A stretch of 64,000 nt of DNA from Eremothecium cymbalariae DBVPG#7215 (taxonomy: Eukaryota > Ascomycota > Saccharomycetes > Saccharomycetales > Saccharomycetaceae), in assembly GCF_000235365.1 (NCBI RefSeq), contig NC_016450.1, positions 868,001 to 932,000 of the forward strand. Direction: 5' to 3'. A program made the translations under genes and the position numbers. The first letter of the stretch is position 1. Each line of letters begins with the position of its first letter. Below the pieces are notes generated by a model, which was given only the letters and a program-made list of their open reading frames with translations, searched no databases and was not told the origin of the DNA. Positions 29,919-39,201 of this stretch are shown here, piece by piece.

Positions 29919-32900
29919 ATGAGCTACGAAAGCGTGGAACTTAACGATTCCTCGTTGCAGGCTTCAGCTGCTTCAGGAGACGTTCTTCCTGTTGTGCAGG
30001 ATACGTGTATGGCAGGGTCCAATTTAGATGAGGTTTATGAGGCGGTACTTAAGGTTGTAATATTGGAATATATCAATGAGCCTAGGTTTCGAAAGAAGTT
30101 CAAGAAAGTTGAGGAAGTGGAAGAGAGTGAGCCACTTTTGCGGGATATTTTGCGGGATAAGTCTTCGTTGAAGCCCAAGGATACAGAGAGGAAGCGTGCG
30201 ACATGGTTTAGGTTGAACAGCGATTTGGGGTCAGGAGAAGCGAGCACACTCAAAAAGATTAGGCCTATACTAGAAAACAGGTTGTCATCGATAGCTATTG
30301 GCAATTATAAGCTTAAGGATGATTTATTGCGTAGAAGTTTGTTGAAACTATATAATGATTTATTTTTGGATCCTAAGATGTCTAACATGTTGGATTACAT
30401 GGCACGATTTGAGGAGTTGATTATGCTATTTGCTAAAGCCGCCAGTGGGGAAATTTTAAAGTTGGATATTGAGTACACACAGAAGGCTTTATATCAACAA
30501 GTTTCTCATTTTATTGATCTATTAATTCAGTTATTGGATGTTGGTGGGTTGTCGACTCCTGAATTTGTTTCAAAGTTAAAGAGCTACACTGATTCGTTTA
30601 AGCCAGGTGAAGGCGATGGTGCTCCACGGGCAAGAATTTCTAATCTTGTTGGCGTAAATAAGACGAGGACCAAGGTTGTAGAGGTTACTGTGAAGCCTGC
30701 ATTCAAAATATCAGAAATTGCACATTCTGGATATATCAAGGAATTATTTGGCGTTGATGATAGAAAACTTAATGAAGATTTACTAAGAATTAAAAACGAA
30801 GTAAAAAACGATATTTATCAGGATGAATTAAAATTGGTAAGAGATAAAGTAGCAAATGGAACTGCAGGATTTACTACGGAGGACTTCACCTCCAAGGATT
30901 TATACCAACAGTGGAAGGAGTCTGAATTGCGCATGATTGATGAATTGGTTAATAAATTAGAAGAATCGAAGGCTGGTCATAATGTGTCTGCAGATGGTAT
31001 ATCCTTCAGCAAAGTTATACCAATAAATGCTAGAGATTTCTACCTACAACTCCTTTGCTCGATATTAAATCATGAGAAGCCCTGTGTGACTGAACCGATC
31101 TCCGCTCATGGACAGTTTTTGATTTCCAAGTGTGCCAAGTATTGGCGGTTGGAGTTATTTTCTACCCGTGCTTCACTATTTTACGCGGCATCCAATCTGA
31201 CGTTGTTAAAGGGTAGCGAACTAGATCATGAACGAGCAGAGTATCTTATACAAGTTGCCCAGTCTAGTGGTAGTCAAGGCATAGAGTCAGAGCATGATAA
31301 TTCTAAATGGAACTCCATTGATAGGCATCAATGGTTAACTAATTTAAACAAAACTTTCAGTCAATGTATGATTTCATTACAGGAATTAATACCGCAGTTG
31401 TATTCCCCCACGAAGCCAAAGTTTTCGCCTGTTTTAAACATATATCACAATTATGTATTGGGAGATCCGCTAATGCAACATTATAACTTAATTAATACCG
31501 ATATTCATCGTAAGTGGGTTAAAAAGTTAAGGGGTACGTTGTTCAAGACTAATGAGGAGTGCTACATTTCTTTGCTACAAAAGATACCCAAGGAGCGCAC
31601 TGTTTCGATGTATCAAATCCAAGAAATTGCTGAGTGCATTTTGGAACAAATAAAGAGCACTCAGAAACGTTATCCAAAACCGCTTTTGAAAGGATTAAAC
31701 ATTGCACACGAATGTGCTGCTGTGTTGATTGGGGCGTTTGGCAATGATCTTGCAAGAATGTTGCCTCGTGCAGAACAGAATGCTATTTCTACAGGAAATG
31801 ATTTAGATGCTATTGATTCCATTAATATATACAAGTCGCTACAAGAATTACGCAAGGTTTACACCCAAGTTCGAGATGATGAATTCCCATTTAACCTTGA
31901 AAAATTCTTCATAAAGTATTTCTTCCAGTTATGTGAAGAAACCAGTAAGAAGATCCTTAGCGTTATTGATACATCTAGGAAGAAAGACATCTGGGAACCT
32001 GTTGGCGAGGGAGTTTATTACAGTGCATCAGTAGTGGATATTTTTAAAATGATGAATGAATCGCTCAGTATTTTTGATAAGTTAGGATGGGGGGATGAAT
32101 ACCAAATAGCTAAGATCAAGACCTTTTTGCTCAAGGCCTTTTCCGATGGCTTGTGCCAGTATGCTTCTAAAGTGGTGATGTTAATTGAAGAGGATTTATT
32201 TCAGAATTTTTCATCCTCGCCTGAAGATTCCGGGTTTGATAGTCCACTGATGCAACAGACTACTGCCGAGCGGGTTAAAAATACATGGTTATTCAACGAG
32301 ATGAGGAATGCCTTAAGACCTGCCACGGATGAACCTCCTGAAGCCTTTGAATTTAAGCGGCGTACTTGTATCTGTTTAAATAATTTGAGCGAAATGATGG
32401 CTAAGATTAGCGAGCTTGAAGAAACTATAGATGCTGAGCATATTTCTCAAGTTGTACGCCGCTTTGAAGCTACGCACTCTATCAAACAGAATGGTCTTTT
32501 GAACATGCATAAAAAGAGGGAGGTAACTAATCAGTTGTACACCATTCGTGTAATCAAAGCTGAGAATATATTACCATTCACAAGCGACGGTTTTTCTAAT
32601 AGTGCCGCAACGCTTGTCGATACTTCCATCCGCAAGGAAATTGCCAAGACGAAGGTTATACGCAAGACCGTGAACCCTGTCTGGGATGAAGTATTCGAAT
32701 TAGAGATCCCATCCGTTGAGGTACGTGTTATAAGTGCCACCATTTGGCACCACTCTTCTAAGATGAGTCCTTTGAGTTCTTATAAAGTTTGTGGTAAGTG
32801 TTCTATTCTTCTTGACCCATCTCGTTTCAACAACGACGGTTATCCTGAGGAGGTTATCTTAGATCTTGATACCCAAGGTCGTCTTTACTTACAGATTTCA

Positions 32901-34133
32901 CTGGAAAACGAACGTGTTGATGCCATGTTTAGTGTCGGCAGGGCCTATCGTGCTTTATCACGTGCATGCGATAGGGGAATCGGTTTGATGGTAAGCAAGT
33001 TTTCTGCGTTTGTTAGCTTTTCGCTTTCCCGTAATACTCTAAAGTCGGTTTGCATAAATAGCAGCGCCAGTGGCATCGGCAGCATCGGCGGCGGCATCGC
33101 TGGTGGAATTAGCGACGCAGAAAGGAAAAACATTGTTTATGATGCTATCTCACCACTATTTGATTATTTGAACTCGAATTTAGCAATAATGGCTACCGAA
33201 TTAAACCGCTCTTTGCTTCACAAAGTTATGCTACAAGCATGGAATACCATATTGAACGCTGCGGATACACTTTTGTTGCCCAATTTGTCTAGCGCTCGTT
33301 CTATGAAAAAGGCAGTAAGTTCTAAAAGCATGACATTGTGGGAAAACGCCATGAACATCGCTAAAGGTGAGAATGGCGCCGATTCCTACTATTCCTATTA
33401 CTACAGCGGCAGCAGCAGCAGCAGCGGAACTCTCACCAGCAATGGAGGCACTGGCAGCGGCGCCATTGCAGGCCTAATCGGCGGGCCAGCAGCAGGCGGA
33501 CAGTCAGACGGACAAGGAAGCGGCGGACTATTAGCCAGCGGACAAGCAGCTGAAGCAAACAATTATAATAACAACATAGTAGGATTCGGTATGACGCTTA
33601 CCCAACGTGAAGTAGATATTGTATTTGAATGGCTCCGCGCTCTCTGTGTCGATTTCTTCCACAATTCCGGCGAAGGACCCCCATTACAAGCCCTCAAGAA
33701 CCAGCATTACCAAAATTTACTACTAGTACCTGTATTCTACGATAAATCCGTGGAAGAACTCGAAAGCGAAGTCGAAAGATTGATGCCCCTGTACGAGCAA
33801 TATTTGGATCATCGAAACTGCTTTGAATTTTCACGTCACAGCAACTTCAACAATCATCGAACATCGCGCGGCCCCCCACTACCACGCAGGGACTCCGTAT
33901 GGGCTCACAGTTCGAAAACAAAGAGAGCACAAGCTGCCGCCGCTGTAAGGCAGCTAGAAAATGACCCCTTGGAGGTCTCTGCCGTCACACAAGACATCAT
34001 ATTAAGAATCCTTTTGGCAAAGGGTCAGTCGAAGTATGTTTACGATACTTTAAACCACCGCTCCAAGCTCGCTAAAGCCATTGCTACAAAGAAACTAGTT
34101 CAGGCGGCCGTCCGAGGTCCTAAACCTCACTAA
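29919..34133 (+). CDS. Large C2-domain protein with Munc13-homology regions (YOR296W-like)
   Basis: Ortholog by position and length of S. cerevisiae YOR296W (1289 residues), an uncharacterised protein of the Munc13/UNC13-related family, whose members prime or tether vesicles for exocytosis. That role here is inference only. The 1404-residue protein has a Ser-rich N-terminus, a long helical region with a Munc13 homology segment around 640-800, a C2 domain at about 870-1000 (LYTIRVIKAENILPF, TVNPVWDEVFELEIP) and a second homology region split by a Ser/Gly/Ala insert (about 1155-1225; SGSSSSSGTLTSNGG) that makes it longer than the S. cerevisiae protein. The C2 acidic calcium ligands are not evidently complete, so calcium binding is uncertain. 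It lies between UAF30 and RNH1. Confidence 0.9.
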   Translation: MSYESVELNDSSLQASAASGDVLPVVQDTCMAGSNLDEVYEAVLKVVILEYINEPRFRKKFKKVEEVEESEPLLRDILRDKSSLKPKDTERKRATWFRLNSDLGSGEASTLKKIRPILENRLSSIAIGNYKLKDDLLRRSLLKLYNDLFLDPKMSNMLDYMARFEELIMLFAKAASGEILKLDIEYTQKALYQQVSHFIDLLIQLLDVGGLSTPEFVSKLKSYTDSFKPGEGDGAPRARISNLVGVNKTRTKVVEVTVKPAFKISEIAHSGYIKELFGVDDRKLNEDLLRIKNEVKNDIYQDELKLVRDKVANGTAGFTTEDFTSKDLYQQWKESELRMIDELVNKLEESKAGHNVSADGISFSKVIPINARDFYLQLLCSILNHEKPCVTEPISAHGQFLISKCAKYWRLELFSTRASLFYAASNLTLLKGSELDHERAEYLIQVAQSSGSQGIESEHDNSKWNSIDRHQWLTNLNKTFSQCMISLQELIPQLYSPTKPKFSPVLNIYHNYVLGDPLMQHYNLINTDIHRKWVKKLRGTLFKTNEECYISLLQKIPKERTVSMYQIQEIAECILEQIKSTQKRYPKPLLKGLNIAHECAAVLIGAFGNDLARMLPRAEQNAISTGNDLDAIDSINIYKSLQELRKVYTQVRDDEFPFNLEKFFIKYFFQLCEETSKKILSVIDTSRKKDIWEPVGEGVYYSASVVDIFKMMNESLSIFDKLGWGDEYQIAKIKTFLLKAFSDGLCQYASKVVMLIEEDLFQNFSSSPEDSGFDSPLMQQTTAERVKNTWLFNEMRNALRPATDEPPEAFEFKRRTCICLNNLSEMMAKISELEETIDAEHISQVVRRFEATHSIKQNGLLNMHKKREVTNQLYTIRVIKAENILPFTSDGFSNSAATLVDTSIRKEIAKTKVIRKTVNPVWDEVFELEIPSVEVRVISATIWHHSSKMSPLSSYKVCGKCSILLDPSRFNNDGYPEEVILDLDTQGRLYLQISLENERVDAMFSVGRAYRALSRACDRGIGLMVSKFSAFVSFSLSRNTLKSVCINSSASGIGSIGGGIAGGISDAERKNIVYDAISPLFDYLNSNLAIMATELNRSLLHKVMLQAWNTILNAADTLLLPNLSSARSMKKAVSSKSMTLWENAMNIAKGENGADSYYSYYYSGSSSSSGTLTSNGGTGSGAIAGLIGGPAAGGQSDGQGSGGLLASGQAAEANNYNNNIVGFGMTLTQREVDIVFEWLRALCVDFFHNSGEGPPLQALKNQHYQNLLLVPVFYDKSVEELESEVERLMPLYEQYLDHRNCFEFSRHSNFNNHRTSRGPPLPRRDSVWAHSSKTKRAQAAAAVRQLENDPLEVSAVTQDIILRILLAKGQSKYVYDTLNHRSKLAKAIATKKLVQAAVRGPKPH

Positions 34134-34393
34134 GTACAACACACATCGAATACCATATACATACATATATACATATATATGTATAATACGCATACATAGT
34201 AGTATATCGTCTGTGTTTTATACGCGGTGCACGGAAGTTATGCCCCACCGATCGCATTTTCAAAACATCAATCTCGATCCCGAAAAATCAAAAACGCCCC
34301 TGACAAACAAACCACTGGAAAAACTCTCCACCAAAGAGACACACGCACTGAAAAAAGAACCAATCCAAGCTGAATTCCATCTCCATCTCCAAC

Positions 34394-35449
34394 ATGTGCG
34401 CCAAAAGCTGGCGCTCAGCAACCACCAAATTCTACGGAGTCTACAATGGCACCATCCCGGGCGTCTACAGCAACTTCTCAGCATGTAAAGCCCAGGTTGA
34501 TGGCGTAAAGGGCGCCAAATGGGGCGTTTTTTCCACCGAAGAACAAGCCAAAAATTTCGTCCGAACTGGTATCCGCACCGCCGCCGCCGCCACCACCACC
34601 AAGCTCACCGCCACATTCTACGGGGTTAAAAGCACCAACCCAACGCTCGAAAGCAAGGTATTCGAAACCTGGAAAGACTGCAAGAACTACGTCCATCGCC
34701 AACGGGGACTCTCCTTCAAAAAATTCGCCACCCGCGTCGACGCACACAACTTCGCTACGGGTACATGCCCGCATGACTACCAACTCATCGGCACTACACC
34801 CGCCGAGTTTACCGCCCAGCACAAACTCCCGGACGCACCACAACAAACCCTCCACTCCGACGAATCCGTTGTATACTGCGACGGCTGTGCCCTAGGTAAC
34901 GGTACCGCAGACTGCATTGCCGGCATTGGCGTGTACTTCGCCAACGAACCAGCACTCCACCTCAGCGAGCCTTGTACAGAACCCCCGTATACAAACAACC
35001 GCGCAGAGATTAAGGCCGCCTTTCGCGCACTGCAAGTCATATGGAACAACCTGACCGCGGCGCCACCCCATGCCCCACGATACAACTACAAGCTGTTCAC
35101 GGACTCCGAATACGTGGTGTACCTGCTAACATGCAGGTACACCACGTTCAAAACCCTAGATCAGATGGCCAAAATCCCCAACGCCGATCTTGCCGTGCCT
35201 CTGGTTCAGATCTACATCCGAGTCAAGCTCTTCTACCTGGCAAACGCACCGCGGTTCGCGAACCGCGGTGCGTTTGCCATAGAATGGGTTCGTGGTCACG
35301 TGGGCGAGCCGGGCAACGAAGCCGCCGACCGTCTTGCCCGCCAGGGCGCCACCGAGGACGCCGCGGTGGCGAGATCCGCGGCGGCGCCGCTGCCGCCCGC
35401 GACAGCGGCTGCTGCTGCTGCTGCCGTCGCAGCTTCTCCGTCGCAGTAA
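34394..35449 (+). CDS. RNH1: Ribonuclease H1
   Basis: Degrades RNA in RNA-DNA hybrids, limiting R-loops. The 351-residue protein starts MCAKSWRSATTKFYGVYNG. It has two hybrid-binding domains (about 11-55 and 78-130; TFYGVKSTNPTLESK, TWKDCKNYVHRQRGLSFKKF) and a catalytic domain (about 155-315). The acidic active-site residues are in VYCDGCALG, NNRAEIKAAF, FTDSEYV and GNEAADRLA. S. cerevisiae Rnh1 has 348 residues. Unusual points: the gene is strongly GC-rich compared with neighbours. Two long inverted repeats lie inside the catalytic-domain coding sequence (35112-35147 and 35238-35279). After the family C-terminus comes an extra Ala/Pro-rich tail (ATAAAAAAAVAASPSQ). Position next to the YOR296W/TRI1 block matches YMR234W. 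Confidence 0.95.
   Translation: MCAKSWRSATTKFYGVYNGTIPGVYSNFSACKAQVDGVKGAKWGVFSTEEQAKNFVRTGIRTAAAATTTKLTATFYGVKSTNPTLESKVFETWKDCKNYVHRQRGLSFKKFATRVDAHNFATGTCPHDYQLIGTTPAEFTAQHKLPDAPQQTLHSDESVVYCDGCALGNGTADCIAGIGVYFANEPALHLSEPCTEPPYTNNRAEIKAAFRALQVIWNNLTAAPPHAPRYNYKLFTDSEYVVYLLTCRYTTFKTLDQMAKIPNADLAVPLVQIYIRVKLFYLANAPRFANRGAFAIEWVRGHVGEPGNEAADRLARQGATEDAAVARSAAAPLPPATAAAAAAAVAASPSQ
35112..35147. repeat. Inverted repeat in RNH1 (15-bp arms, 6-nt loop)
   Basis: ACGTGGTGTACCTGC (35112-35126) is exactly complementary to GCAGGTACACCACGT (35133-35147), around TAACAT. It encodes part of the conserved catalytic-domain helix (YVVYLLTCRYTT). Confidence 0.97.
35238..35279. repeat. 42-bp perfect palindrome in RNH1 (21-bp arms, no spacer)
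   Basis: Every base from 35238 to 35258 pairs with 35279 to 35259, centred on TTCG|CGAA. It encodes LANAPRFANRGAFAI just before the conserved EWVRGH motif, with the same number of residues as in S. cerevisiae Rnh1. Confidence 0.98.
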
Positions 35450-35796
35450 CTCCGCCGGCCCTGTGCCGGCCCCCCAGCCGCCAGCGCCGCGCCCCACCCA
35501 AAAATCCAACAAAAATTCCCGACTTCCGGTTCCTCCCGCCGCTCCGATTTTGCTGGACCCAACAAAACGTAGGTTTTCCTTTGCGAAAAGGGTCCTTACC
35601 ACAACAAACGGCGAGCGACATTTTTGCTCTCTCGGAGACCCGTACCCAGCAAGCTATGAGTGGTGACCTTCTGAAACCTCGCTTGGCCAACGAGCCTATC
35701 ACACCAACCACCTGAGAGGGGAATTGCCAATCTGGGAACCATGATTTGCGCGGCAGGCTCACCGACCCTCAGTCCTTTAAACCTGGCTGCCCGGCG

Positions 35797-35840
35797 CCAT
35801 TGCTGCGGGCCATTGCTGCGGGCCATTGCTGTGTCGCTGC
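35797..35840 (+). repeat. Tandem direct repeat (unit about 14 bp, nearly three copies)
   Basis: GCCATTGCTGCGGG repeats twice and a third copy diverges into GCCATTGCTGTGTC, which is also the left arm of the following hairpin. Confidence 0.9.
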
Positions 35841-35867
35841 GCGCTGAGCGCAGCGACACAGCAATGG
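35823..35867. repeat. Inverted repeat 3' of RNH1 (20-bp arms, 5-nt loop)
   Basis: CCATTGCTGTGTCGCTGCGC (35823-35842) is exactly complementary to 35848-35867, around GCTGA. It lies about 375 bp after the RNH1 stop and overlaps the tandem repeat. Confidence 0.97.
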
Positions 35868-36603
35868 TGGTCTTAATTGACTCGAGAGCTCCAGTAGATA
35901 GTAGTGAAATAACCAGGTCGACACTGCGCTGGAGTAGCAGCAAGCACTGAGGCAAGCAGGCAACAATGGACGCTCCTCATATTGTACAAAAATAAATAAG
36001 TTCTAAGTATCCCCACTTCTTCCCCCAATCGTGTGGAGAGCGACCCCGAGAATTATGCCATCCCCGCCACCATACATATAGAGACCCTAGGTTCCACCAG
36101 AATGTGTCGTGATGGACATCGTTCCGCCCTCCCCTCCCCCGCACCACAGTGAAAGGAAAAGCGAAACAAGACGGAACCCAGTACGCTACAGCTGGTGTTG
36201 TTATAACGTATTCTTTTTCATAATTACTGCCTATTTGTTATTTTTTAATTTTAATTTTTGATTTTTTTTGTTGTTTTGTTATACTGATATCACCAAACCA
36301 AGGTAAAGAGTTTCACGCTAGCGCACCGACAAGAATATTACACAGTTCAATTCTTGCAGCGGTCTATTTTATTTTCCACATCGAATTAGCCTGCCAGGTA
36401 ATACATCTGCTATTTCGGCAAGGTTGAATATCCCCAAGACAGGCATCTCGGTATTTAGTTTGCGGCAGAGTATACGGAGCGGTAGTGACAAACAGCGATT
36501 TTCTTACTTCATAGAAAGACGTTTAACTCGAAGAATAAGAAGCCAGAGACAAGACGACCAGACAACAGCAGGTTGAAGAGGTCACGGGCGGTCTGTTCAG
36601 GAG

Positions 36604-36606
<3 letters not shown>

Positions 36607-36634
<28 letters not shown>
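36607..36634. repeat. (AT)14 microsatellite
   Basis: Uninterrupted alternating A and T, about 470 bp upstream of the FAA1 ATG. Confidence 0.95.
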
Positions 36635-37107
36635 TGAAGGAAGAAGAGGTAGAGGAAGACGTTGGTTTGTATAACGGCAAGCAGACAATCCAAGCTAAAA
36701 TCTCTCTTCTAACCAGAACAGAAAAAGAGAGAAAATATAAAGACTGGGAAAAATTTTTTAAAAGAAAGCCGTTTTCCAACCGCTCCCATACGCGAGAGAG
36801 AGGAGATACAGCGGCACGACCACACTGGGGAAGAGACATATATCGAAGAGGAATCTTTTGAGGATTTTGAGTTGGATATCATAGTCATAAAGTTGGATTG
36901 AGTGGGAAGAAGACGGAAAAAGCGAGTGTTTTCTTTTCTGTTTAAGCGAATTCGTTGCCCTTTCTTTCCTTTGGTTGTCGTTGATTTTCAGGTTATTTGG
37001 TATAATTGATACACTTTAGGTTTAAAAAGGGGGAATTATTGGGGGAGAGACCGAAAAGGAAGCGGTAATAATAGTAATAATAATAGCGGTAGTAATCTAG
37101 TAGGGCT

Positions 37108-39201
37108 ATGAAGCAGTGTTCGGTTATTGTTGGAGAGGCAGCAGGGCCTCATGAGACGGCGCCTCGTAGGAATGCGAAATGCGCGGATGGGGTTGTCGAT
37201 AGGCCGCTAGGTCTCAGATGTTCTACTGTGTATGAGTTCGCTTTGGAGTGTTTTGAGCGGGGCGGCAAGCGCAGAGCGATTGGGTGGCGGGATGTTTTGG
37301 AGGTGCATGAAGAGACCAAGACGGTTACCAAGGTTGTTGATGGTAAGGAGACGGAGGTGGAGAAGACATGGTTGTATTACGAGATGAGTGGATACAGTTA
37401 TAATACGTATGAGGAGTTGATGGCGTTGATGCACGATTACGGACGTGGGTTGGTTAAGGTTGGGTTGAAGCCAGGTGGCGAGGAAAAGTTGCATATTTTT
37501 GCAGGGACTTCGCATAAGTGGATGAAGACGTTTTTGGCTGCGCAGTCGCAGGCTATTCCTGTTGTTACGGCATACGATACGCTTGGTGAGAGTGGTTTGA
37601 TCCATTCGATTGCACAGACCAATTCCAAGGCTATTTTCACGGACAATATTTTGTTGGGCAAGCTGATTAATCCTGTTCAGAAGTTGGAAAATGTGAAGTG
37701 TATTATCCATTCGGAGAAGATTGATCCTAACGATAAGAGGCATAATGGTAAGCTGTATTCTGAGGCAGCTGAAGCGGTGAAGAAGTTGAAGGAGCTGAGA
37801 CCGGACATTGTGATTTATAGTATGGACGAGGTCATCACCCTTGGTATAGAGTACAAGTCGGCTATTGATATATGTCGCCCTACTAAGGAGAGTATCTCGT
37901 GTGTGATGTACACATCCGGGTCCACGGGAACTCCTAAGGGTGTCACCATGACACATGCTAATATTGTTGCAGGGGTCGGTGGTGTTGGTATCAATATTTC
38001 TCGTTCTTTGATTGGCCATAACGATACCGTCATTGCGTTTTTACCCTTGGCGCATATCCTAGAGTTGGCGGTTGAGTTGCTCACGTTCTACTGGGGAGCC
38101 TTGCTGGGCTACGGTACTGTCAAGACGCTAACCGACAATTCCGTGCGTAATTGTCAGGGCGACATGAAGGAATTGAAACCTACCATTATGGTCGGCATAG
38201 CTGCTGTTTGGGAGAGTGTCCGCAAGGGGATTTTAACCCAGGTTGCTAAACAGCCGAAAATTAAACAGAAGGTGTTTTGGATGGCATACCGTACCAAGTT
38301 GCATTTGAATAAGATGCACATCCCCGGTGGAGATTTTTTGGGTGATCTATTCTTTAAAAAGGTCAGGGAAGCTACCGGGGGTAAATTGCGTTACATCTTG
38401 AATGGTGGTTCTTCTATATCTAAAGACACGCAGATTTTTATTTCCAACCTAATTTGCCCTATGTTGCTCGGTTATGGTTTGACTGAGACCGTTGCTAACG
38501 CGGCTATCATGCCTCCCGAACACTTTAAAATCGGGACTGTTGGTGACATAACTGGTTCTATCACCATGAAGTTAGTAGACGTAGAAGAACTCGGATACTT
38601 TGCCAAAAATAACCAAGGTGAGGTTTGGATTAAAGGCGGGCCTGTGTTGAAAGAATATTATGATAACGAAGAGGAGACAAAGGCTGTCTTAGAAGATGGC
38701 TGGTTTAAAACAGGTGATATCGGCGAATGGACTGAAAAGGGTCAGTTGCGCTTGATAGACCGTAAAAAGAATTTGGTCAAGACTCTAAACGGTGAGTATA
38801 TTGCCTTGGAAAAGTTGGAAAGTGTATACAGATCCAACAGATATGTGGGAAATATCTGTATCTACGCTGATCAACATATGGTTAAGCCAGTGGCGATCGT
38901 CGTTCCAGCTGTCCCAGAAGTTACTAAACTTGCTATCAAAATGAACCTGATCGAAGATGAAGCTGAACTCAGAAATGTTTACGGGAACAAAAAGCTAAAG
39001 AACGCCATATTGCAAGATATGCACAAGACTGCCAAGTCACAGGGCTTGGCCGGTATAGAGATGATCCTGGGTTTCATCTTTGTTGACGAAGAGTGGACCC
39101 CACAAAATGGCCTACTTACAGCTGCTCAAAAGTTGCAAAGAAGGAAGATTTTGGCATTAGTGAAGGACCAAGTCGACGAATTATATGCTAACAACGGTTA
39201 A
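37108..39201 (+). CDS. FAA1: Long-chain fatty acyl-CoA synthetase (Faa1/Faa4 type)
   Basis: Activates imported and endogenous long-chain fatty acids to acyl-CoA using ATP; works at the plasma membrane, ER and lipid droplets. The 697-residue protein starts MKQCSVIVGEAAGPHETAPRR, close to the family N-terminus. Landmarks are the AMP-binding motif YTSGSTGTPKGVTMTH (about 267-282), GYGLTETVANAAIMP, and the fatty-acyl-CoA synthetase signature around DGWFKTGDIGEW, DRKKNLVKTLNGEYIALEKLE. S. cerevisiae has two plausible equivalents, FAA1 (700) and FAA4 (694), duplicates of one ancestral gene. Several upstream sequences are purine-rich. The family is sure; the choice between FAA1 and FAA4 has no meaning in an unduplicated genome. 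Confidence 0.95.
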   Translation: MKQCSVIVGEAAGPHETAPRRNAKCADGVVDRPLGLRCSTVYEFALECFERGGKRRAIGWRDVLEVHEETKTVTKVVDGKETEVEKTWLYYEMSGYSYNTYEELMALMHDYGRGLVKVGLKPGGEEKLHIFAGTSHKWMKTFLAAQSQAIPVVTAYDTLGESGLIHSIAQTNSKAIFTDNILLGKLINPVQKLENVKCIIHSEKIDPNDKRHNGKLYSEAAEAVKKLKELRPDIVIYSMDEVITLGIEYKSAIDICRPTKESISCVMYTSGSTGTPKGVTMTHANIVAGVGGVGINISRSLIGHNDTVIAFLPLAHILELAVELLTFYWGALLGYGTVKTLTDNSVRNCQGDMKELKPTIMVGIAAVWESVRKGILTQVAKQPKIKQKVFWMAYRTKLHLNKMHIPGGDFLGDLFFKKVREATGGKLRYILNGGSSISKDTQIFISNLICPMLLGYGLTETVANAAIMPPEHFKIGTVGDITGSITMKLVDVEELGYFAKNNQGEVWIKGGPVLKEYYDNEEETKAVLEDGWFKTGDIGEWTEKGQLRLIDRKKNLVKTLNGEYIALEKLESVYRSNRYVGNICIYADQHMVKPVAIVVPAVPEVTKLAIKMNLIEDEAELRNVYGNKKLKNAILQDMHKTAKSQGLAGIEMILGFIFVDEEWTPQNGLLTAAQKLQRRKILALVKDQVDELYANNG

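Larger units (their letters stand above)
35450..37107. other. Long intergenic region between RNH1 and FAA1/4
   Basis: 1.66 kb. The first 500 bp continue the GC-rich island of RNH1 and carry tandem repeats and a strong hairpin. After about 35960 it becomes mixed, with T-rich tracts near 36235-36280 and an (AT)14 tract. Several overlapping ORFs on both strands in the GC-rich part have no family features and are not called. The part near FAA1 is purine-rich, as for a long 5' leader. Confidence 0.7.

Noticed and set aside
35156..35955. Long ORFs on both strands in and after RNH1
   Set aside because: They are Arg/Pro/Ala-rich shadows of the GC-rich RNH1 frame and its flank.
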